Below, in pieces: positions 43,032-52,958 of a DNA stretch of 64,000 nucleotides. A program made the position numbers and the translations under genes. How positions within the stretch are numbered: the first letter of the stretch is position 1; every line of letters starts with the position of its first letter. Origin of the DNA: Paenibacillus shirakamiensis (GTDB lineage: Bacteria; Bacillota; Bacilli; Paenibacillales; Paenibacillaceae); assembly GCF_017874255.1 (NCBI RefSeq), contig NZ_JAGGLD010000001.1, forward strand, positions 558,001-622,000, read 5' to 3'. The notes beneath the pieces were generated by a model that was not told where the DNA came from, made no database searches, and saw only the letters and a list, made by a program, of their open reading frames with translations.

Positions 43032-43703
43032 ATGTTGAAGAGTATCTACAACTGGGTCGACGAACGTCTTGATATTACGCCGATCTGGAGAGATGTAGCG
43101 GATCACGAGGTTCCTGAGCACGTTAACCCGGCCCACCATTTTTCCGCATTTGTCTATTGTTTCGGCGGATTGACGTTCTTTATCACGGTCATCCAGATTT
43201 TGTCGGGGATGTTCCTGACCATGTATTATGTTCCTGATATTATTAATGCTTATGCCAGCGTTGAATTTCTTCAGACGAAGGTTGCATTCGGACAGATTGT
43301 TCGGGGGATGCATCACTGGGGAGCGAGTCTGGTCATTGTTATGATGTTTCTACATACCTTGCGTGTATTCTTTACAGGTTCCTATAAGGCACCTCGTGAA
43401 ATGAACTGGGTTGTAGGCATGCTGATTTTCTTCGTAATGATTGGGCTTGGTCTTACGGGTTATTTGCTTCCATGGGATAACAAATCTTACTTTGCAACAA
43501 AAGTTACATTGGAAATTGCCAACTCGGTTCCTGTCCTTGGGCCTATTCTAAAAGAATTGCTACAGGGGGGGACGATTGTAGGGGCGCAGACGCTTACGCG
43601 TTTCTTCGCGATTCACGTGTTCTTCCTTCCGGCCGTGTTGCTCATCCTTCTGGTGGGACATTTCATTATGATCCGCAGACAGGGAATTTCCGGACCGCTA
43701 TAA
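43032..43703 (+). CDS. qcrB: menaquinol-cytochrome c reductase cytochrome b subunit
   Basis: 223 residues: cytochrome b6-type, four membrane helices. Heme His pairs in HHWGASL and HTLRVF, and FFAIHVFFLP with HFIMIRR. It oxidises menaquinol and supports proton translocation. ATG 43032 follows AAGGAGG. It lies between qcrA and qcrC with 16- and 28-nt gaps. Confidence 0.94.
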   Translation: MLKSIYNWVDERLDITPIWRDVADHEVPEHVNPAHHFSAFVYCFGGLTFFITVIQILSGMFLTMYYVPDIINAYASVEFLQTKVAFGQIVRGMHHWGASLVIVMMFLHTLRVFFTGSYKAPREMNWVVGMLIFFVMIGLGLTGYLLPWDNKSYFATKVTLEIANSVPVLGPILKELLQGGTIVGAQTLTRFFAIHVFFLPAVLLILLVGHFIMIRRQGISGPL

Positions 43704-43731
43704 GATATTTTAAGAGAAGGGAGGCATTTTT

Positions 43732-44622
43732 ATGGGTCACGTAGACAAGTCGAAGGAAAAAGTCGTCTTTGTCGGAGATTCACGGGTACGTAAAGGGAAT
43801 GGATTCATTACACCTCCCGACTACACCTCATACCCAGGAAAGTCAGAAGCATTTATTCCGAACTTCCTATTAAAAGAATGGATGGTAGGCGTCGTTGTCC
43901 TTGTAGGATTCCTAGTGCTTACTATATCTGAACCTGCTCCACTCGGTTTCCCAGCGAGTCCAACAGCTTCGGTTATTCCGATGCCGGACTGGTATTTCTT
44001 ATTCCTTTATCAATATTTGAAATATCCTTATGCTTCGGGGCCTTGGATCGTTCTAGGCACACTAGGAATACCAGGAGTAGCCTTCGGAGGTCTACTTTTA
44101 GCTCCATTCCTAGATCGTGGTAAAGAACGCCGTTTCTATCGCAGACCGATTGCCTCATCCATTATGTTGTTGTCTCTCGTGGCTACCGTGTACCTGACGA
44201 ACTTTGCTTGGACACATTACAAGCATGAGTTAGCAGCAACCGGAATTAAGCCAGAGGAAGAACGTAGAATTGAAAAGGCGAAGGAAGCTAGAGAGAAAGG
44301 TCTTCCTGCTCCATCTAATGCAGTGAAAACTAAAGAAGTTGCGATCGTGGACAAAGATGATCCAGCGATGGAATCATTCAAGAAAGCCACATGTATCTCA
44401 TGTCACGCTACGGATTTGAAGGGTGCAAGCGGTCCTTCATTACGGGGTGTGGGTGATAAGCATGACAAGGCTGCCATTCTCGCAATTATCAAAGAGGGTA
44501 AAAAAGGTCCAGATGGCAATATGCCTCCGATGTATGATACTGCAATCTCTGCAGGTCTAACAGCAAAAGACGTAGATCAATTGGCCGACTGGTTATCCAA
44601 ACAAAAAGCGGAAAAGAAATAA
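43732..44622 (+). CDS. qcrC: menaquinol-cytochrome c reductase cytochrome b/c subunit
   Basis: 296 residues. The N-terminal part is the subunit-IV-like membrane domain (three helices); the C-terminal part is a c-type cytochrome domain with the heme motif CISCH at about residue 220 and an axial Met near NMPPMYD. This fusion is typical of Bacillus. ATG 43732 follows AGGGAGG. A perfect terminator follows. Confidence 0.94.
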   Translation: MGHVDKSKEKVVFVGDSRVRKGNGFITPPDYTSYPGKSEAFIPNFLLKEWMVGVVVLVGFLVLTISEPAPLGFPASPTASVIPMPDWYFLFLYQYLKYPYASGPWIVLGTLGIPGVAFGGLLLAPFLDRGKERRFYRRPIASSIMLLSLVATVYLTNFAWTHYKHELAATGIKPEEERRIEKAKEAREKGLPAPSNAVKTKEVAIVDKDDPAMESFKKATCISCHATDLKGASGPSLRGVGDKHDKAAILAIIKEGKKGPDGNMPPMYDTAISAGLTAKDVDQLADWLSKQKAEKK

Positions 44623-44630
44623 CAGTTTAG

Positions 44631-44670
44631 AAGAACTTGATTGCATCATGCAATCAAGTTCTTTTTTTGT
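44631..44670 (+). terminator. intrinsic terminator of qcrABC
   Basis: AAGAACTTGATTGCAT and ATGCAATCAAGTTCTT form a near-perfect long stem with a single-base loop, then T7. Confidence 0.92.
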
Positions 44671-44728
44671 ATTCCATAGAGCGGCTTGTAAAATGCTATA
44701 ATGCATAATGAAGGAGGCGTTTACATAC

Positions 44729-45355
44729 ATGAGTTTATCGTATTGGTGGAGTAAAGAATTTTTGGCAAGTCGATCTTTTTTGTGGCTATTACTTATTAGT
44801 AATGTGCTAGGTACAATATACGGATACATCTGGTACGAGGACCAGATGAAAAGTACGGTTGCTGATGGGATGCTGTGGCAAGTCATTTTTGTTCCGGATA
44901 GTCCGACGGCAAGTTTGTTTTTTTGCTTAGCTATTGGATTCTTGCTTATTAGCGAACGGAGGGCCAAGAGTTGGGGCTTATTTCGTGAAATTATTGAGGC
45001 ATTAGCCGTTGTAACTAGTATTAAATATGGCATATGGGCGGTTACTATGATCTTTGCGGGGGCATATCAAGGGCAAGAGCTCGTCTGGCAAGATTGGATG
45101 CTTGTTATCTCACATTCAGCGATGGCCGTTGAAGCGCTGCTCTATATAAGACTATTTAAATTCGGTTCAAGACTTTTAATCGGGGCCGGTCTTTGGACAT
45201 TATTAAATGATACGATTGATTATACATATGAGGTATATCCTTATTTACCTACGCAACTCTGGAACGATGTTGGAGCTGTGCAGAATTTTACAATCATGCT
45301 AACTTTATTCAGTGTGCTTATCAGTTGGATTGTAGTGAGACAAGTTCGGACATGA
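44729..45355 (+). CDS. DUF1405 (YpjA-like) membrane protein
   Basis: 208 residues with about six membrane segments. Position after qcrC and the length match B. subtilis YpjA (DUF1405), function unknown. ATG 44729 follows AAGGAGG with an 11-nt spacing; the in-frame ATG at 44708 precedes that site. An extended -10 TATAAT is at about 44695. Confidence 0.75.
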   Translation: MSLSYWWSKEFLASRSFLWLLLISNVLGTIYGYIWYEDQMKSTVADGMLWQVIFVPDSPTASLFFCLAIGFLLISERRAKSWGLFREIIEALAVVTSIKYGIWAVTMIFAGAYQGQELVWQDWMLVISHSAMAVEALLYIRLFKFGSRLLIGAGLWTLLNDTIDYTYEVYPYLPTQLWNDVGAVQNFTIMLTLFSVLISWIVVRQVRT

Positions 45356-45411
45356 GCTGTTGGGTTCTAATTCTTGAATAGTAGCATAGACATGGATCAG
45401 GAGGGATGTCC

Positions 45412-46290
45412 ATGGAAAAGAGTTATAGAAGCTGGGGAGGTGTATCCCTGCAACTGATTGCGGCATTGTTGCTCATCCTACTATGTATACCTTCAAAGGC
45501 ATATGCCGGCTCCGAAGCCTCTGTATCTACAGTGGTTGCTAACCAACTCAAGGAATTAGATAGTGCTTCTGAAGCACTGTATCGATACATGCAAGATGGG
45601 GATGGAGAGCGTGCGCAGATCGAGATGAGTAAGGTAGTGCAGTTGCTGGTAGATATTCCTTATAAGGGATTGTCAAGTGTAGAAGGGATTCATGCGCTAA
45701 CCGAGACGGTGCTGAATACGAGAGAAGCGTTAGCAAGATCAGATCATTCTGTAGAAGAATGGAGAGCATCTTCCTCTAAGTTGAGATTAGCTATTGATAG
45801 TCTTTTGCATAAAGACCAAGCCCTTTGGCATCAGTATTATAGACTTATTTCTAATGATGTAGACCTTATCATTCGAGCCCGAGCTGAGGGAAGCGCTCAA
45901 GAAGTCAAGTCTTCCGTACAATCGCTGAATACACATTATCAGACCATACGAGCAGCTGCGATTATCCAAAAGGATCCTTCTCTTATCCATCAATTTGATT
46001 CATGGCTCTCTTATCTTCAAGGAATAAGTACAACGAAAAAGATGGATGCTGAGGCGTTAAAAGGGGTGTTGGACCAAGGTGATGAACTTGTGCAAAGCTT
46101 ATTTGGCAAGAAAAAAACGGAGCCTGTACTTTTGCCTATGGCAGGAAATGCTCATCCGCTACGTTGGGGGCTTCTCATCGGGGGTTGGATTATCCTTGCA
46201 TTAATGTATACCGGTTTTCGGAACTATACAACTTATAATGAAGTCAGAAGTGCTCGTGGAATGAAGAATACAAAATCTTGGCGAATATAG
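45412..46290 (+). CDS. YpjB-like sporulation protein
   Basis: 292 residues: signal-like N-terminal segment (LQLIAALLLILLCIPSKAYA), a helical extracytoplasmic domain, and a C-terminal membrane anchor at about residues 248-265. The family (SpoYpjB) is reported as sporulation-linked in B. subtilis; the exact role is unknown. ATG 45412 is preferred to 45406 because CAGGAGGG ends at 45405. It follows ypjA as in Bacillus. Confidence 0.78.
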   Translation: MEKSYRSWGGVSLQLIAALLLILLCIPSKAYAGSEASVSTVVANQLKELDSASEALYRYMQDGDGERAQIEMSKVVQLLVDIPYKGLSSVEGIHALTETVLNTREALARSDHSVEEWRASSSKLRLAIDSLLHKDQALWHQYYRLISNDVDLIIRARAEGSAQEVKSSVQSLNTHYQTIRAAAIIQKDPSLIHQFDSWLSYLQGISTTKKMDAEALKGVLDQGDELVQSLFGKKKTEPVLLPMAGNAHPLRWGLLIGGWIILALMYTGFRNYTTYNEVRSARGMKNTKSWRI

Positions 46291-46343
46291 AGATAAAATA
46301 AATAATTATGAAATTATATTAGAAAATTATATTAAATGTGAAG

Positions 46344-46379
46344 AAAACCCCGAGTAAGATTTCTCCTGCCGGGGTTTTT
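46344..46379. terminator. bidirectional intrinsic terminator
   Basis: AAAACCCCG and CGGGGTTTTT around a 17-nt loop, serving the convergent ypjB-like and yitT genes. Confidence 0.85.
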
Positions 46380-46444
46380 AAATGGCTCTAAGTCTGAGTC
46401 CATACTTAATATAATGCAACTATACAATTAATATGGATATCGTA

Positions 46445-47314
46445 CTATTCTTCTCTAAATCCTTCACCATGTACATCGTGAACATCATTAATGATAATAA
46501 AAGCTCTTGGATCAATAGATTTGGCAATCATCGTCAGTGTGCGGATCTCTTGCCTAGCTACAACACAATAAGCCATGTATTTCGCCTGTTTGGAGTAAGC
46601 TCCGATGGCCGGAATCAGCGTGACCCCTCGTTCCATATCTTTGGTGATTAGGTCGGCAATCTCAGGGGCATGGTCACTGATGATGGTGAATGCTTTGGCT
46701 GCATAAGCCCCCTCCTGAATGAAATCGATAACTTTTGAGGCTATGAATACTGCAACAAAAGTATATAGAATTTGTTCTTTAGGTATGTAGAACAACGACG
46801 CACCGATAATGATGATATCCAAGGCAAGGATGATTTGTCCCATACTCCATCCAAATTTACGGTTACATATTCTTGCGATAATATCAGATCCTCCAGTAGT
46901 TCCTCCAAAGCGGAATACAAGTCCAAGACCCGTGCCCAAGGTGACGCCAGCATATAATGAAGCGAGAATATAATCATGTTCTGTTCGGAATGGTGAAATC
47001 CAGCCTTTTTCAATCCAGATTTCAAAAAGCCAAAGGAAAAAGGTCAGTGATCCAATGCCTATTCCAGTGTAGATAATCTGTTTACTCCCAAGAATTTTCC
47101 AGCCAAGTAAAAAGAGGGGGATATTTAATATAAGTGTAGATAACGAAGGAGAGACCGAGAATGCATAGTTCAGCAGAATCGTTACTCCAGTTACGCCGCC
47201 TTCCATCAGTCGGTTAGGAATAATAAAATAAAGCAATCCGAAAGCGTAGATGGCTGTGCCTAGCACGATAGGCAAAATGGTTTTGGCGACACGGTTGAAT
47301 CGGTTGGTTAGCAT
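46445..47314 (-). CDS. YitT family membrane protein
   Basis: 289 residues: five or six membrane segments (DUF161/YitT) and a C-terminal DUF2179 domain ending in a cytoplasmic regulatory fold (for example MERGVTLIPAIGAYS). Transport role suspected, substrate unknown. Internal ATG at 47314 (MLTNRFNRVAKTIL) is preferred because GTGAGGT is 5 nt upstream; an in-frame TTG at 47350 lacks a site. It occupies the place of YpjC. Confidence 0.8.
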   Translation of the reverse strand: MLTNRFNRVAKTILPIVLGTAIYAFGLLYFIIPNRLMEGGVTGVTILLNYAFSVSPSLSTLILNIPLFLLGWKILGSKQIIYTGIGIGSLTFFLWLFEIWIEKGWISPFRTEHDYILASLYAGVTLGTGLGLVFRFGGTTGGSDIIARICNRKFGWSMGQIILALDIIIIGASLFYIPKEQILYTFVAVFIASKVIDFIQEGAYAAKAFTIISDHAPEIADLITKDMERGVTLIPAIGAYSKQAKYMAYCVVARQEIRTLTMIAKSIDPRAFIIINDVHDVHGEGFREE

Positions 47315-47464
47315 GGCATACCTCACTTGTGCGTATTTCAGGAAAGACAAACGTTCCAGATCATAGTATACCTTTAGTTCGCCGGATTAAAAAACAATTT
47401 GTTTTCAATTCCTCTTTAGGATAACATAGGGGTAAAACCTTCGCATGCGAGGGGAGGTACTTAC

Positions 47465-47797
47465 ATGCAGGAAAAAACACTTGCTGAACTTCAGCTTGAA
47501 GTGGACCGTTACATATCTCAGTTCAAAGAAGGGTACTTCAGCCCCTTAGCGATGCTGGCTCGTATGAGTGAAGAAGTGGGTGAACTAGCTAGAGAAGTGA
47601 ATCATGCTTATGGAGAAAAGCCTAAAAAATCTAGCGAGGCGGATAATTCTATTGAACTTGAGCTTGGAGATATCCTATTCATTACCATGTGCTTCGCTAA
47701 CTCTCTAGGAATTGATCTAACAGAAGCTCATAATAAAGTAATGCATAAATTTAATACGCGCGATGCGAATCGCTGGACCAAAAAGGACACCGAATAG
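47465..47797 (+). CDS. MazG-like nucleotide pyrophosphohydrolase
   Basis: 110 residues with the EExxE ... ExxD metal-binding pattern: MSEEVGELAREV and ELELGDILF. It matches B. subtilis YpjD, which hydrolyses non-canonical or damaged nucleoside triphosphates. ATG 47465 follows GGGGAGGT. Located before dapB as in B. subtilis. Confidence 0.85.
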   Translation: MQEKTLAELQLEVDRYISQFKEGYFSPLAMLARMSEEVGELAREVNHAYGEKPKKSSEADNSIELELGDILFITMCFANSLGIDLTEAHNKVMHKFNTRDANRWTKKDTE

Positions 47798-47856
47798 GCC
47801 TCTTCATCATATGCTGGTTATAGATAATCAGCTTATGAATAGAAGGAGAATGTTCA

Positions 47857-48393
47857 ATGACGCAGCTCGAGAGATTTTTGGCCCAAGCGTACAAAAGTAT
47901 CTTGAATCATGATTTTGAACAAGCGATTCAGTGGTTCGATCGAGCCATTGGGGCAAATCCACTTGACGCAGATATTCACTTTCGCTGCTCAGTAACCTGC
48001 GCACGAAGTGGGCGGATGGACAAAGCTGTATTTCATGCTTCTGAGGCCGTTCGTCTGGATTCGGATACAGAAGAGTATAAGCTTCAATATGAACGTCTGC
48101 AAGCTAGAGAGATGCGACTTTCAGCAGTCCAGTTATTTGGGCCTGGAGGAACCATTGAGACGGATAATGCCATTTTAGCGGTCTCCCTTCTTGAGCAATC
48201 CACAGCTTTTGATCCTCTGTATGGAGAGAGTTTTGTGTGGCTCGCTTCGGCTTATGAGGCTTTAGAACGTTATCCAGATGCTCTTGCTGCGGTCAGAGAA
48301 GCATTAGCGCTTCAAAATGATAGCATATCTACTACATCATTAAAAAAATGGGAACAACGATTTATCTCCAAAATCAATCAATCATCACTCTAG
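47857..48393 (+). CDS. TPR-repeat protein
   Basis: 178 residues with tetratricopeptide repeats (HDFEQAIQWFDRAIGANP, RMDKAVFHASEAVRLDS, RYPDALAAVREALAL). A protein-binding scaffold of unknown partner. ATG 47857 follows GAAGGAG. The 3' end lies close to dapB. Confidence 0.8.
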   Translation: MTQLERFLAQAYKSILNHDFEQAIQWFDRAIGANPLDADIHFRCSVTCARSGRMDKAVFHASEAVRLDSDTEEYKLQYERLQAREMRLSAVQLFGPGGTIETDNAILAVSLLEQSTAFDPLYGESFVWLASAYEALERYPDALAAVREALALQNDSISTTSLKKWEQRFISKINQSSL

Positions 48394-48413
48394 AACTAGT
48401 GAGGGGTAGTCAT

Positions 48414-49217
48414 ATGTCAACAAATTTAAAAGTAGCTGTAGTGGGTGCTGGTGGTAGAATGGGCAAGGAAGTTGTTAAGATGGTGCTCGAAGACAAGGAT
48501 CTTGAACTTGTTGCAGCTATTAATAGATCACATGAAGGCGAAGATGCAGGAACGCTTGTGGGCCTGTCTCCTTGCGGCGTTCTTGTGCAGACCGATTTAG
48601 AGAAAGCGCTGAGTACAAGTGGTGCTCAGGTATTGGTCGATTTTACAACACCTCAATCGGTGTACGCTAATACAGTGTTAGCTATTCGTCTCGGGGTTGC
48701 TCCTGTCGTGGGAGCGACTGGATTCACATCCGAACAGATCGAGGATCTGGACAAGCAATGCCAGCATAAAGGAATTGGGGGGCTGATTGCCCCTAACTTC
48801 TCAATTGGAGCCATATTAATGATGAAGTTTGCGGCCCAAGCCTCTAAATATATGCCAAATGTTGAGATTATTGAGTACCATGGCGATCAAAAATTAGATG
48901 CTCCTTCAGGTACAGCGATAAAGACCGCAGAGTTGATCGCCCAGAATCGGGAGGAAATACGTCAAGGCAATCCCCATGAAGAAGAGACCATTGATGGGGC
49001 TCGTGGAGCTTACTACAATGGATTCCGAATTCACAGTGTACGTTTGCCTGGTGTATTTGCACAACAAGAAGTCATTTTTGGGGGATTCGGTCAGACCTTA
49101 AAGATTCGTCATGATTCCTACGAACGGGCAGGTTATATGCCAGGCGTGAATCTAGCGGTTAAGAAGGTTATGGAGTATAAAGGAATGGTATACGGATTTG
49201 AACATTTCATCGACTAG
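48414..49217 (+). CDS. dapB: 4-hydroxy-tetrahydrodipicolinate reductase
   Basis: 267 residues. Rossmann GAGGRMGKEV, catalytic EYHGDQKLDAPSGTA with His and Lys. The common EHHH version has a second His that is Gly here. It makes tetrahydrodipicolinate for lysine, peptidoglycan and dipicolinate. ATG 48414 follows GAGGGG; upstream in-frame starts overlap the TPR gene. Confidence 0.94.
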   Translation: MSTNLKVAVVGAGGRMGKEVVKMVLEDKDLELVAAINRSHEGEDAGTLVGLSPCGVLVQTDLEKALSTSGAQVLVDFTTPQSVYANTVLAIRLGVAPVVGATGFTSEQIEDLDKQCQHKGIGGLIAPNFSIGAILMMKFAAQASKYMPNVEIIEYHGDQKLDAPSGTAIKTAELIAQNREEIRQGNPHEEETIDGARGAYYNGFRIHSVRLPGVFAQQEVIFGGFGQTLKIRHDSYERAGYMPGVNLAVKKVMEYKGMVYGFEHFID

Positions 49218-49232
49218 AATGGGGGCTTTCCA

Positions 49233-49655
49233 ATGCTAAATATTGCGTTCATTGCCCATGACCGGAAGAAAGAAGAAATCGTGAACTTTGTGATTGCATA
49301 TGAACATGTATTTGTTGGCAATACACTTTATTCAACCGGAACTACAGGGCAACGTATTATGGAGAATACAAAACTTTCAATCCATCGTTTTTTATCTGGT
49401 CCCCTTGGTGGAGATCAACAAATTGGGGCTTTAATAGCTCAAAATGAAATGGACCTCGTCATCTTCCTTAGAGATCCATTGATGGCACAGCCACATGAAC
49501 CCGATATTACGGCTTTGCTTCGCTTATGCGACGTTCATGGTATTCCAGTAGCGACCAATGTAGCTACAGCGGAGATATTAGTTAGAGCCCTTGACCGTGG
49601 TGATTTTGGCTGGCGGGAGCTTGTAGACCTGCATCGCCCGAGGTTAGGTGTATGA
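49233..49655 (+). CDS. mgsA: methylglyoxal synthase
   Basis: 140 residues. [14 protein letters not shown] carries catalytic Asp and His, [10 protein letters not shown] binds phosphate, and [15 protein letters not shown] the second Asp. It converts dihydroxyacetone phosphate to methylglyoxal. Follows dapB by 15 nt; overlaps bshB1. Fits the dapB-mgsA-bshB1-bshA order of B. subtilis. Confidence 0.95.
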   Translation: MLNIAFIAHDRKKEEIVNFVIAYEHVFVGNTLYSTGTTGQRIMENTKLSIHRFLSGPLGGDQQIGALIAQNEMDLVIFLRDPLMAQPHEPDITALLRLCDVHGIPVATNVATAEILVRALDRGDFGWRELVDLHRPRLGV

Positions 49656-50350
49656 TGGAGAAGCTGGACATTCTTATTTTTGGCGCACATGCTGATGATG
49701 CAGAGATTGGAATGGGTGGGACGATTGCTAAGCATACGGCCGCAGGACTCAAGGTAGGTATATGTGATCTTACTGAAGCCGAGATGTCTTCCAATGGTAC
49801 AGTTGAAATTCGTAAAGTTGAGGCAGAAGCAGCTTCCGAGGTGCTGGGACTTACGCTTCGCCGTAATTTACAATTACCGGATCGAGGTCTCTATGTTACA
49901 ACGGAACAAGTAGAGGCGGTAGCTTCTGTAATCCGAGATCATGCACCATCCATTGTCTTTGCGCCCTATTGGGACGATCGTCATCCGGACCATGTACAGT
50001 GTAGCAAAATTGTAGAAGATGCTGTATTCAATGCAAAGCTTCGCAAATGGATGCCAGACAAACCTGCGGTTACAGTGGACGAGCTCTACTTCTATTTTAT
50101 TAATGACTGGCGTACGCCCGATCTTATCGTAGATATAACGGACGTATATCCAATCAAAGAAAAGTCTATGCAGTGTTACGTGTCTCAATTTACGCTCGCA
50201 GCGGATGGAGTAAAAACGGTGTTAACGCAAGGCTATGTAGAACGTGTGAAAGCAAGAGATTCCTTAATCGGACAACGTAAACGTATTACCTATGCCGAAG
50301 GATTTGCGGTCAAGTCACCTTATAAAGTTCATCTATTTGACTCACAATAA
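49652..50350 (+). CDS. bshB1: bacillithiol biosynthesis deacetylase BshB1
   Basis: 232 residues. Zinc site motifs [13 protein letters not shown] (HxDD) and HPDHVQ. It removes acetyl from GlcNAc-malate. ATG 49652 overlaps the mgsA stop; 49655 is an alternative. Together with bshA next door it shows that the cell makes bacillithiol. Confidence 0.93.
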   Translation: MMEKLDILIFGAHADDAEIGMGGTIAKHTAAGLKVGICDLTEAEMSSNGTVEIRKVEAEAASEVLGLTLRRNLQLPDRGLYVTTEQVEAVASVIRDHAPSIVFAPYWDDRHPDHVQCSKIVEDAVFNAKLRKWMPDKPAVTVDELYFYFINDWRTPDLIVDITDVYPIKEKSMQCYVSQFTLAADGVKTVLTQGYVERVKARDSLIGQRKRITYAEGFAVKSPYKVHLFDSQ

Positions 50351-50397
50351 ACATAAATTAAGGTATGAATTGAATTTAGAAAGAAGGTGCCCCTGCA

Positions 50398-51558
50398 ATG
50401 AGCCAACTTTTAAAAATTGGTATCACCTGTTATCCCACACTAGGCGGGTCAGGGGTTGTTGCGACTGAACTCGGCAAGCTGCTTGCAGAAAAAGGACATG
50501 AAGTTCATTTTATTTCACATAGCGTTCCCTTTCGTTTGGGGGCTTTTAAGAAAAATATTTTTTATCATGAAGTGGAAGTGAACGATTATTATGTGTTCCG
50601 CTATCCACCTTACGATTTGTCTCTAGCCAATAAAATGGCTCAAGTAGCTAAGCGAGAGAAACTCGATATTCTTCATGTGCATTATGCCGTTCCACATGCA
50701 GTATGTGCATTCCTAGCCAAGCAAATGGTTGGAACAGATCTCAAAGTGGTAACGACTTTGCATGGTACAGACATTACGGTCTTAGCACAAGATGAATCCC
50801 TCAAAGATTTGATTAGGCTTGCTATTAATGAAAGTGATGCGGTAACCTCGGTGTCTGAGGACTTGATGAGGGAGACTCGTGAAGTGCTGGATATTACGAG
50901 AGATATCGATTTAACTTATAATTTTATTGATCAGCGTATTTATTATCCTCGGAGTGTGGAGTCATTACGCAGTGACTTTGCATTTCCGCACGAAAAAATA
51001 TTGATGCATATCTCGAATTTCCGACCGGTCAAACGAGTTCAGGATGTCGTTGATATTTTTGCTAAAGTAAGTGAGCAGGTTCCATCTAGGTTATTATTTG
51101 TAGGTGAGGGGCCTGAGCTGCCCAAAATTCAGTGGAAAATTAAAGAGCTGGGTCTAGAAGACAAAGTTCAGTTCCTAGGCAAACAAGATCAGATCGCTCA
51201 AGTGATCTCGACAGCGGACGTTCTTCTCCTTCCTTCGGAAAAAGAAAGTTTTGGATTGGTGGCATTGGAGGCTATGGCCTGTGGTGTACCTACGATTGGA
51301 TCACTGGCCGGAGGTATCCCTGAGTTAGTCACTCATGGGGAGACAGGGTTCCTAGCCCCTATTGGAGATACGCAGGCTATGGCGGACTACGCTGTTCACC
51401 TGCTTACGGATGAGTCCCTTGCGAAGAAGGTATCCGAAGCATGCTTAATCCGTGCAAAAAATGAATTTAGCAGTGCACGCATAACAGAAGAGTATGAACA
51501 AATATATTACCGTGTATTGGGTCTTGATGTACCTCGGCCAAAGCCGGTATGCAGTTAA
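50398..51558 (+). CDS. bshA: N-acetyl-alpha-D-glucosaminyl L-malate synthase BshA
   Basis: 386 residues, GT4 glycosyltransferase. N-terminal GITCYPTLGGSGVVATELG and C-terminal LLPSEKESFGLVALEAMACG with the E(x7)E motif. First step of bacillithiol synthesis (GlcNAc to malate). ATG 50398 lies 11 nt after AGAAGG. Complete. Confidence 0.94.
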   Translation: MSQLLKIGITCYPTLGGSGVVATELGKLLAEKGHEVHFISHSVPFRLGAFKKNIFYHEVEVNDYYVFRYPPYDLSLANKMAQVAKREKLDILHVHYAVPHAVCAFLAKQMVGTDLKVVTTLHGTDITVLAQDESLKDLIRLAINESDAVTSVSEDLMRETREVLDITRDIDLTYNFIDQRIYYPRSVESLRSDFAFPHEKILMHISNFRPVKRVQDVVDIFAKVSEQVPSRLLFVGEGPELPKIQWKIKELGLEDKVQFLGKQDQIAQVISTADVLLLPSEKESFGLVALEAMACGVPTIGSLAGGIPELVTHGETGFLAPIGDTQAMADYAVHLLTDESLAKKVSEACLIRAKNEFSSARITEEYEQIYYRVLGLDVPRPKPVCS

Positions 51559-51608
51559 GGTACTTCGGACGAATGTCCGAAGTATTTTTGTGTAGGAGGT
51601 AGAATCGG

Positions 51609-52958
51609 TTGAAACAATGGAAGCAAGTCGAAAGAGCTATGGCGGAAGCCGCGGACAAAGTGCTTGAAAAGCTGGTGCATGAGGGCTACGAAGCATATTA
51701 TGTCGGTGGAAGTGTCCGGGATGAGTGGATGGGTAGACCCGTGAATGATCTGGACATAACCACATCGGCAAGACCGGAACAGGTCTTAAATATGTTTGAA
51801 CGTACTGTTCCGACAGGTATGCAGCACGGTACAGTTACCGTAATTATGGATCAGATCCCTTTTGAAGTGACAACTTTTCGTAAAGAAACAGGGTATGAAG
51901 ATCATCGACGTCCAAGTGAAGTGGAATTTGTTCAGGACGTGGAGCAAGACCTAAAACGTCGAGATTTTACAATGAATGCGATGGCTATGGATCGTGCAGG
52001 TAGATTGATTGATCCTTTTGGTGGTCGTAAAGATATAAAAGAAGGACTAGTTCGCTGTGTTGGAAAGGCAGATGAGCGATTTGAAGAGGATGCGCTTCGT
52101 ATGCTAAGAGCCATTCGCTTTGCCTCTATTTTTAATTTTGTTCCGTCTGTCCGAACGTGGCAAGGGCTCATCCATAATCGAGCATCGATTCAATATATAG
52201 CTGTAGAACGGATTCGAGCAGAACTAGAAAAGATAATTGCAGGACCACACCCGCTGCGAGGACTAGAATTGTTAGAGCGAAGTGGTCTGATGAAATATAC
52301 TAAAATTGCTATGAAGAGTTCAGCCATATCTAAATCTGAAGCGGAGCTTTTAGAAAAATTGCCCTCCTCACCTGCAGCATTGCGTTGGTCTTACATTGTT
52401 CAGTGGTTTCAATCTGAAGTTAAGGATTTAGAGCTTTGGCTGAAGTCTTGGACATTCCCGTCCAAAATGATTGAAGCTATAACAAAAATTATATATTTTG
52501 ATCTAGAGATCAGGGATTGCCACAGAAAGCTCGAACAGGATAGACTCCATACGCGCCAATCTGATTATGAAGGATTACGTAGAGCTTGGATTACTTTACA
52601 GCTTAAATATGGACAAGTAACAGCTAGTCACTGGCTTGTAAGAGAGCGTTTACTCTCTACAGAGAAGCTTACCGGCAATTCAGAAGATCAGATATCAACT
52701 CCAGTTGAGACATCCCAGAACTTGACGTTCTATTTGCCGATCATGCAACAGTGGTGTACTGAAGTTCCCCTCCATTCGGCAAAGGAACTAAACATAAGTG
52801 GATCAGATGTAATTGTCCAAGTAGGTAGGCCGGCAGGACCTTGGGTAAGTGAAACGATGCAACGATTAGTTGGACTTGTAGCCGCAGGTGATCTCAAGAA
52901 TGAACGTGCAGCACTACTTGAAGAATTGACAAAGGTGGAGAATGGATATGGAAAATAA
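51609..52958 (+). CDS. cca: CCA tRNA nucleotidyltransferase
   Basis: 449 residues. Class II polymerase-beta fold: YYVGGSVRDEWMGRPVNDLD with DxD, RRDFTMNAMAMD, and EEDALRMLRAIRFA. It adds or repairs the 3' CCA of tRNA. TTG 51609 follows TAGGAGGT. It overlaps birA by 11 nt. Located between bshA and birA as in B. subtilis. Confidence 0.93.
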   Translation: MKQWKQVERAMAEAADKVLEKLVHEGYEAYYVGGSVRDEWMGRPVNDLDITTSARPEQVLNMFERTVPTGMQHGTVTVIMDQIPFEVTTFRKETGYEDHRRPSEVEFVQDVEQDLKRRDFTMNAMAMDRAGRLIDPFGGRKDIKEGLVRCVGKADERFEEDALRMLRAIRFASIFNFVPSVRTWQGLIHNRASIQYIAVERIRAELEKIIAGPHPLRGLELLERSGLMKYTKIAMKSSAISKSEAELLEKLPSSPAALRWSYIVQWFQSEVKDLELWLKSWTFPSKMIEAITKIIYFDLEIRDCHRKLEQDRLHTRQSDYEGLRRAWITLQLKYGQVTASHWLVRERLLSTEKLTGNSEDQISTPVETSQNLTFYLPIMQQWCTEVPLHSAKELNISGSDVIVQVGRPAGPWVSETMQRLVGLVAAGDLKNERAALLEELTKVENGYGK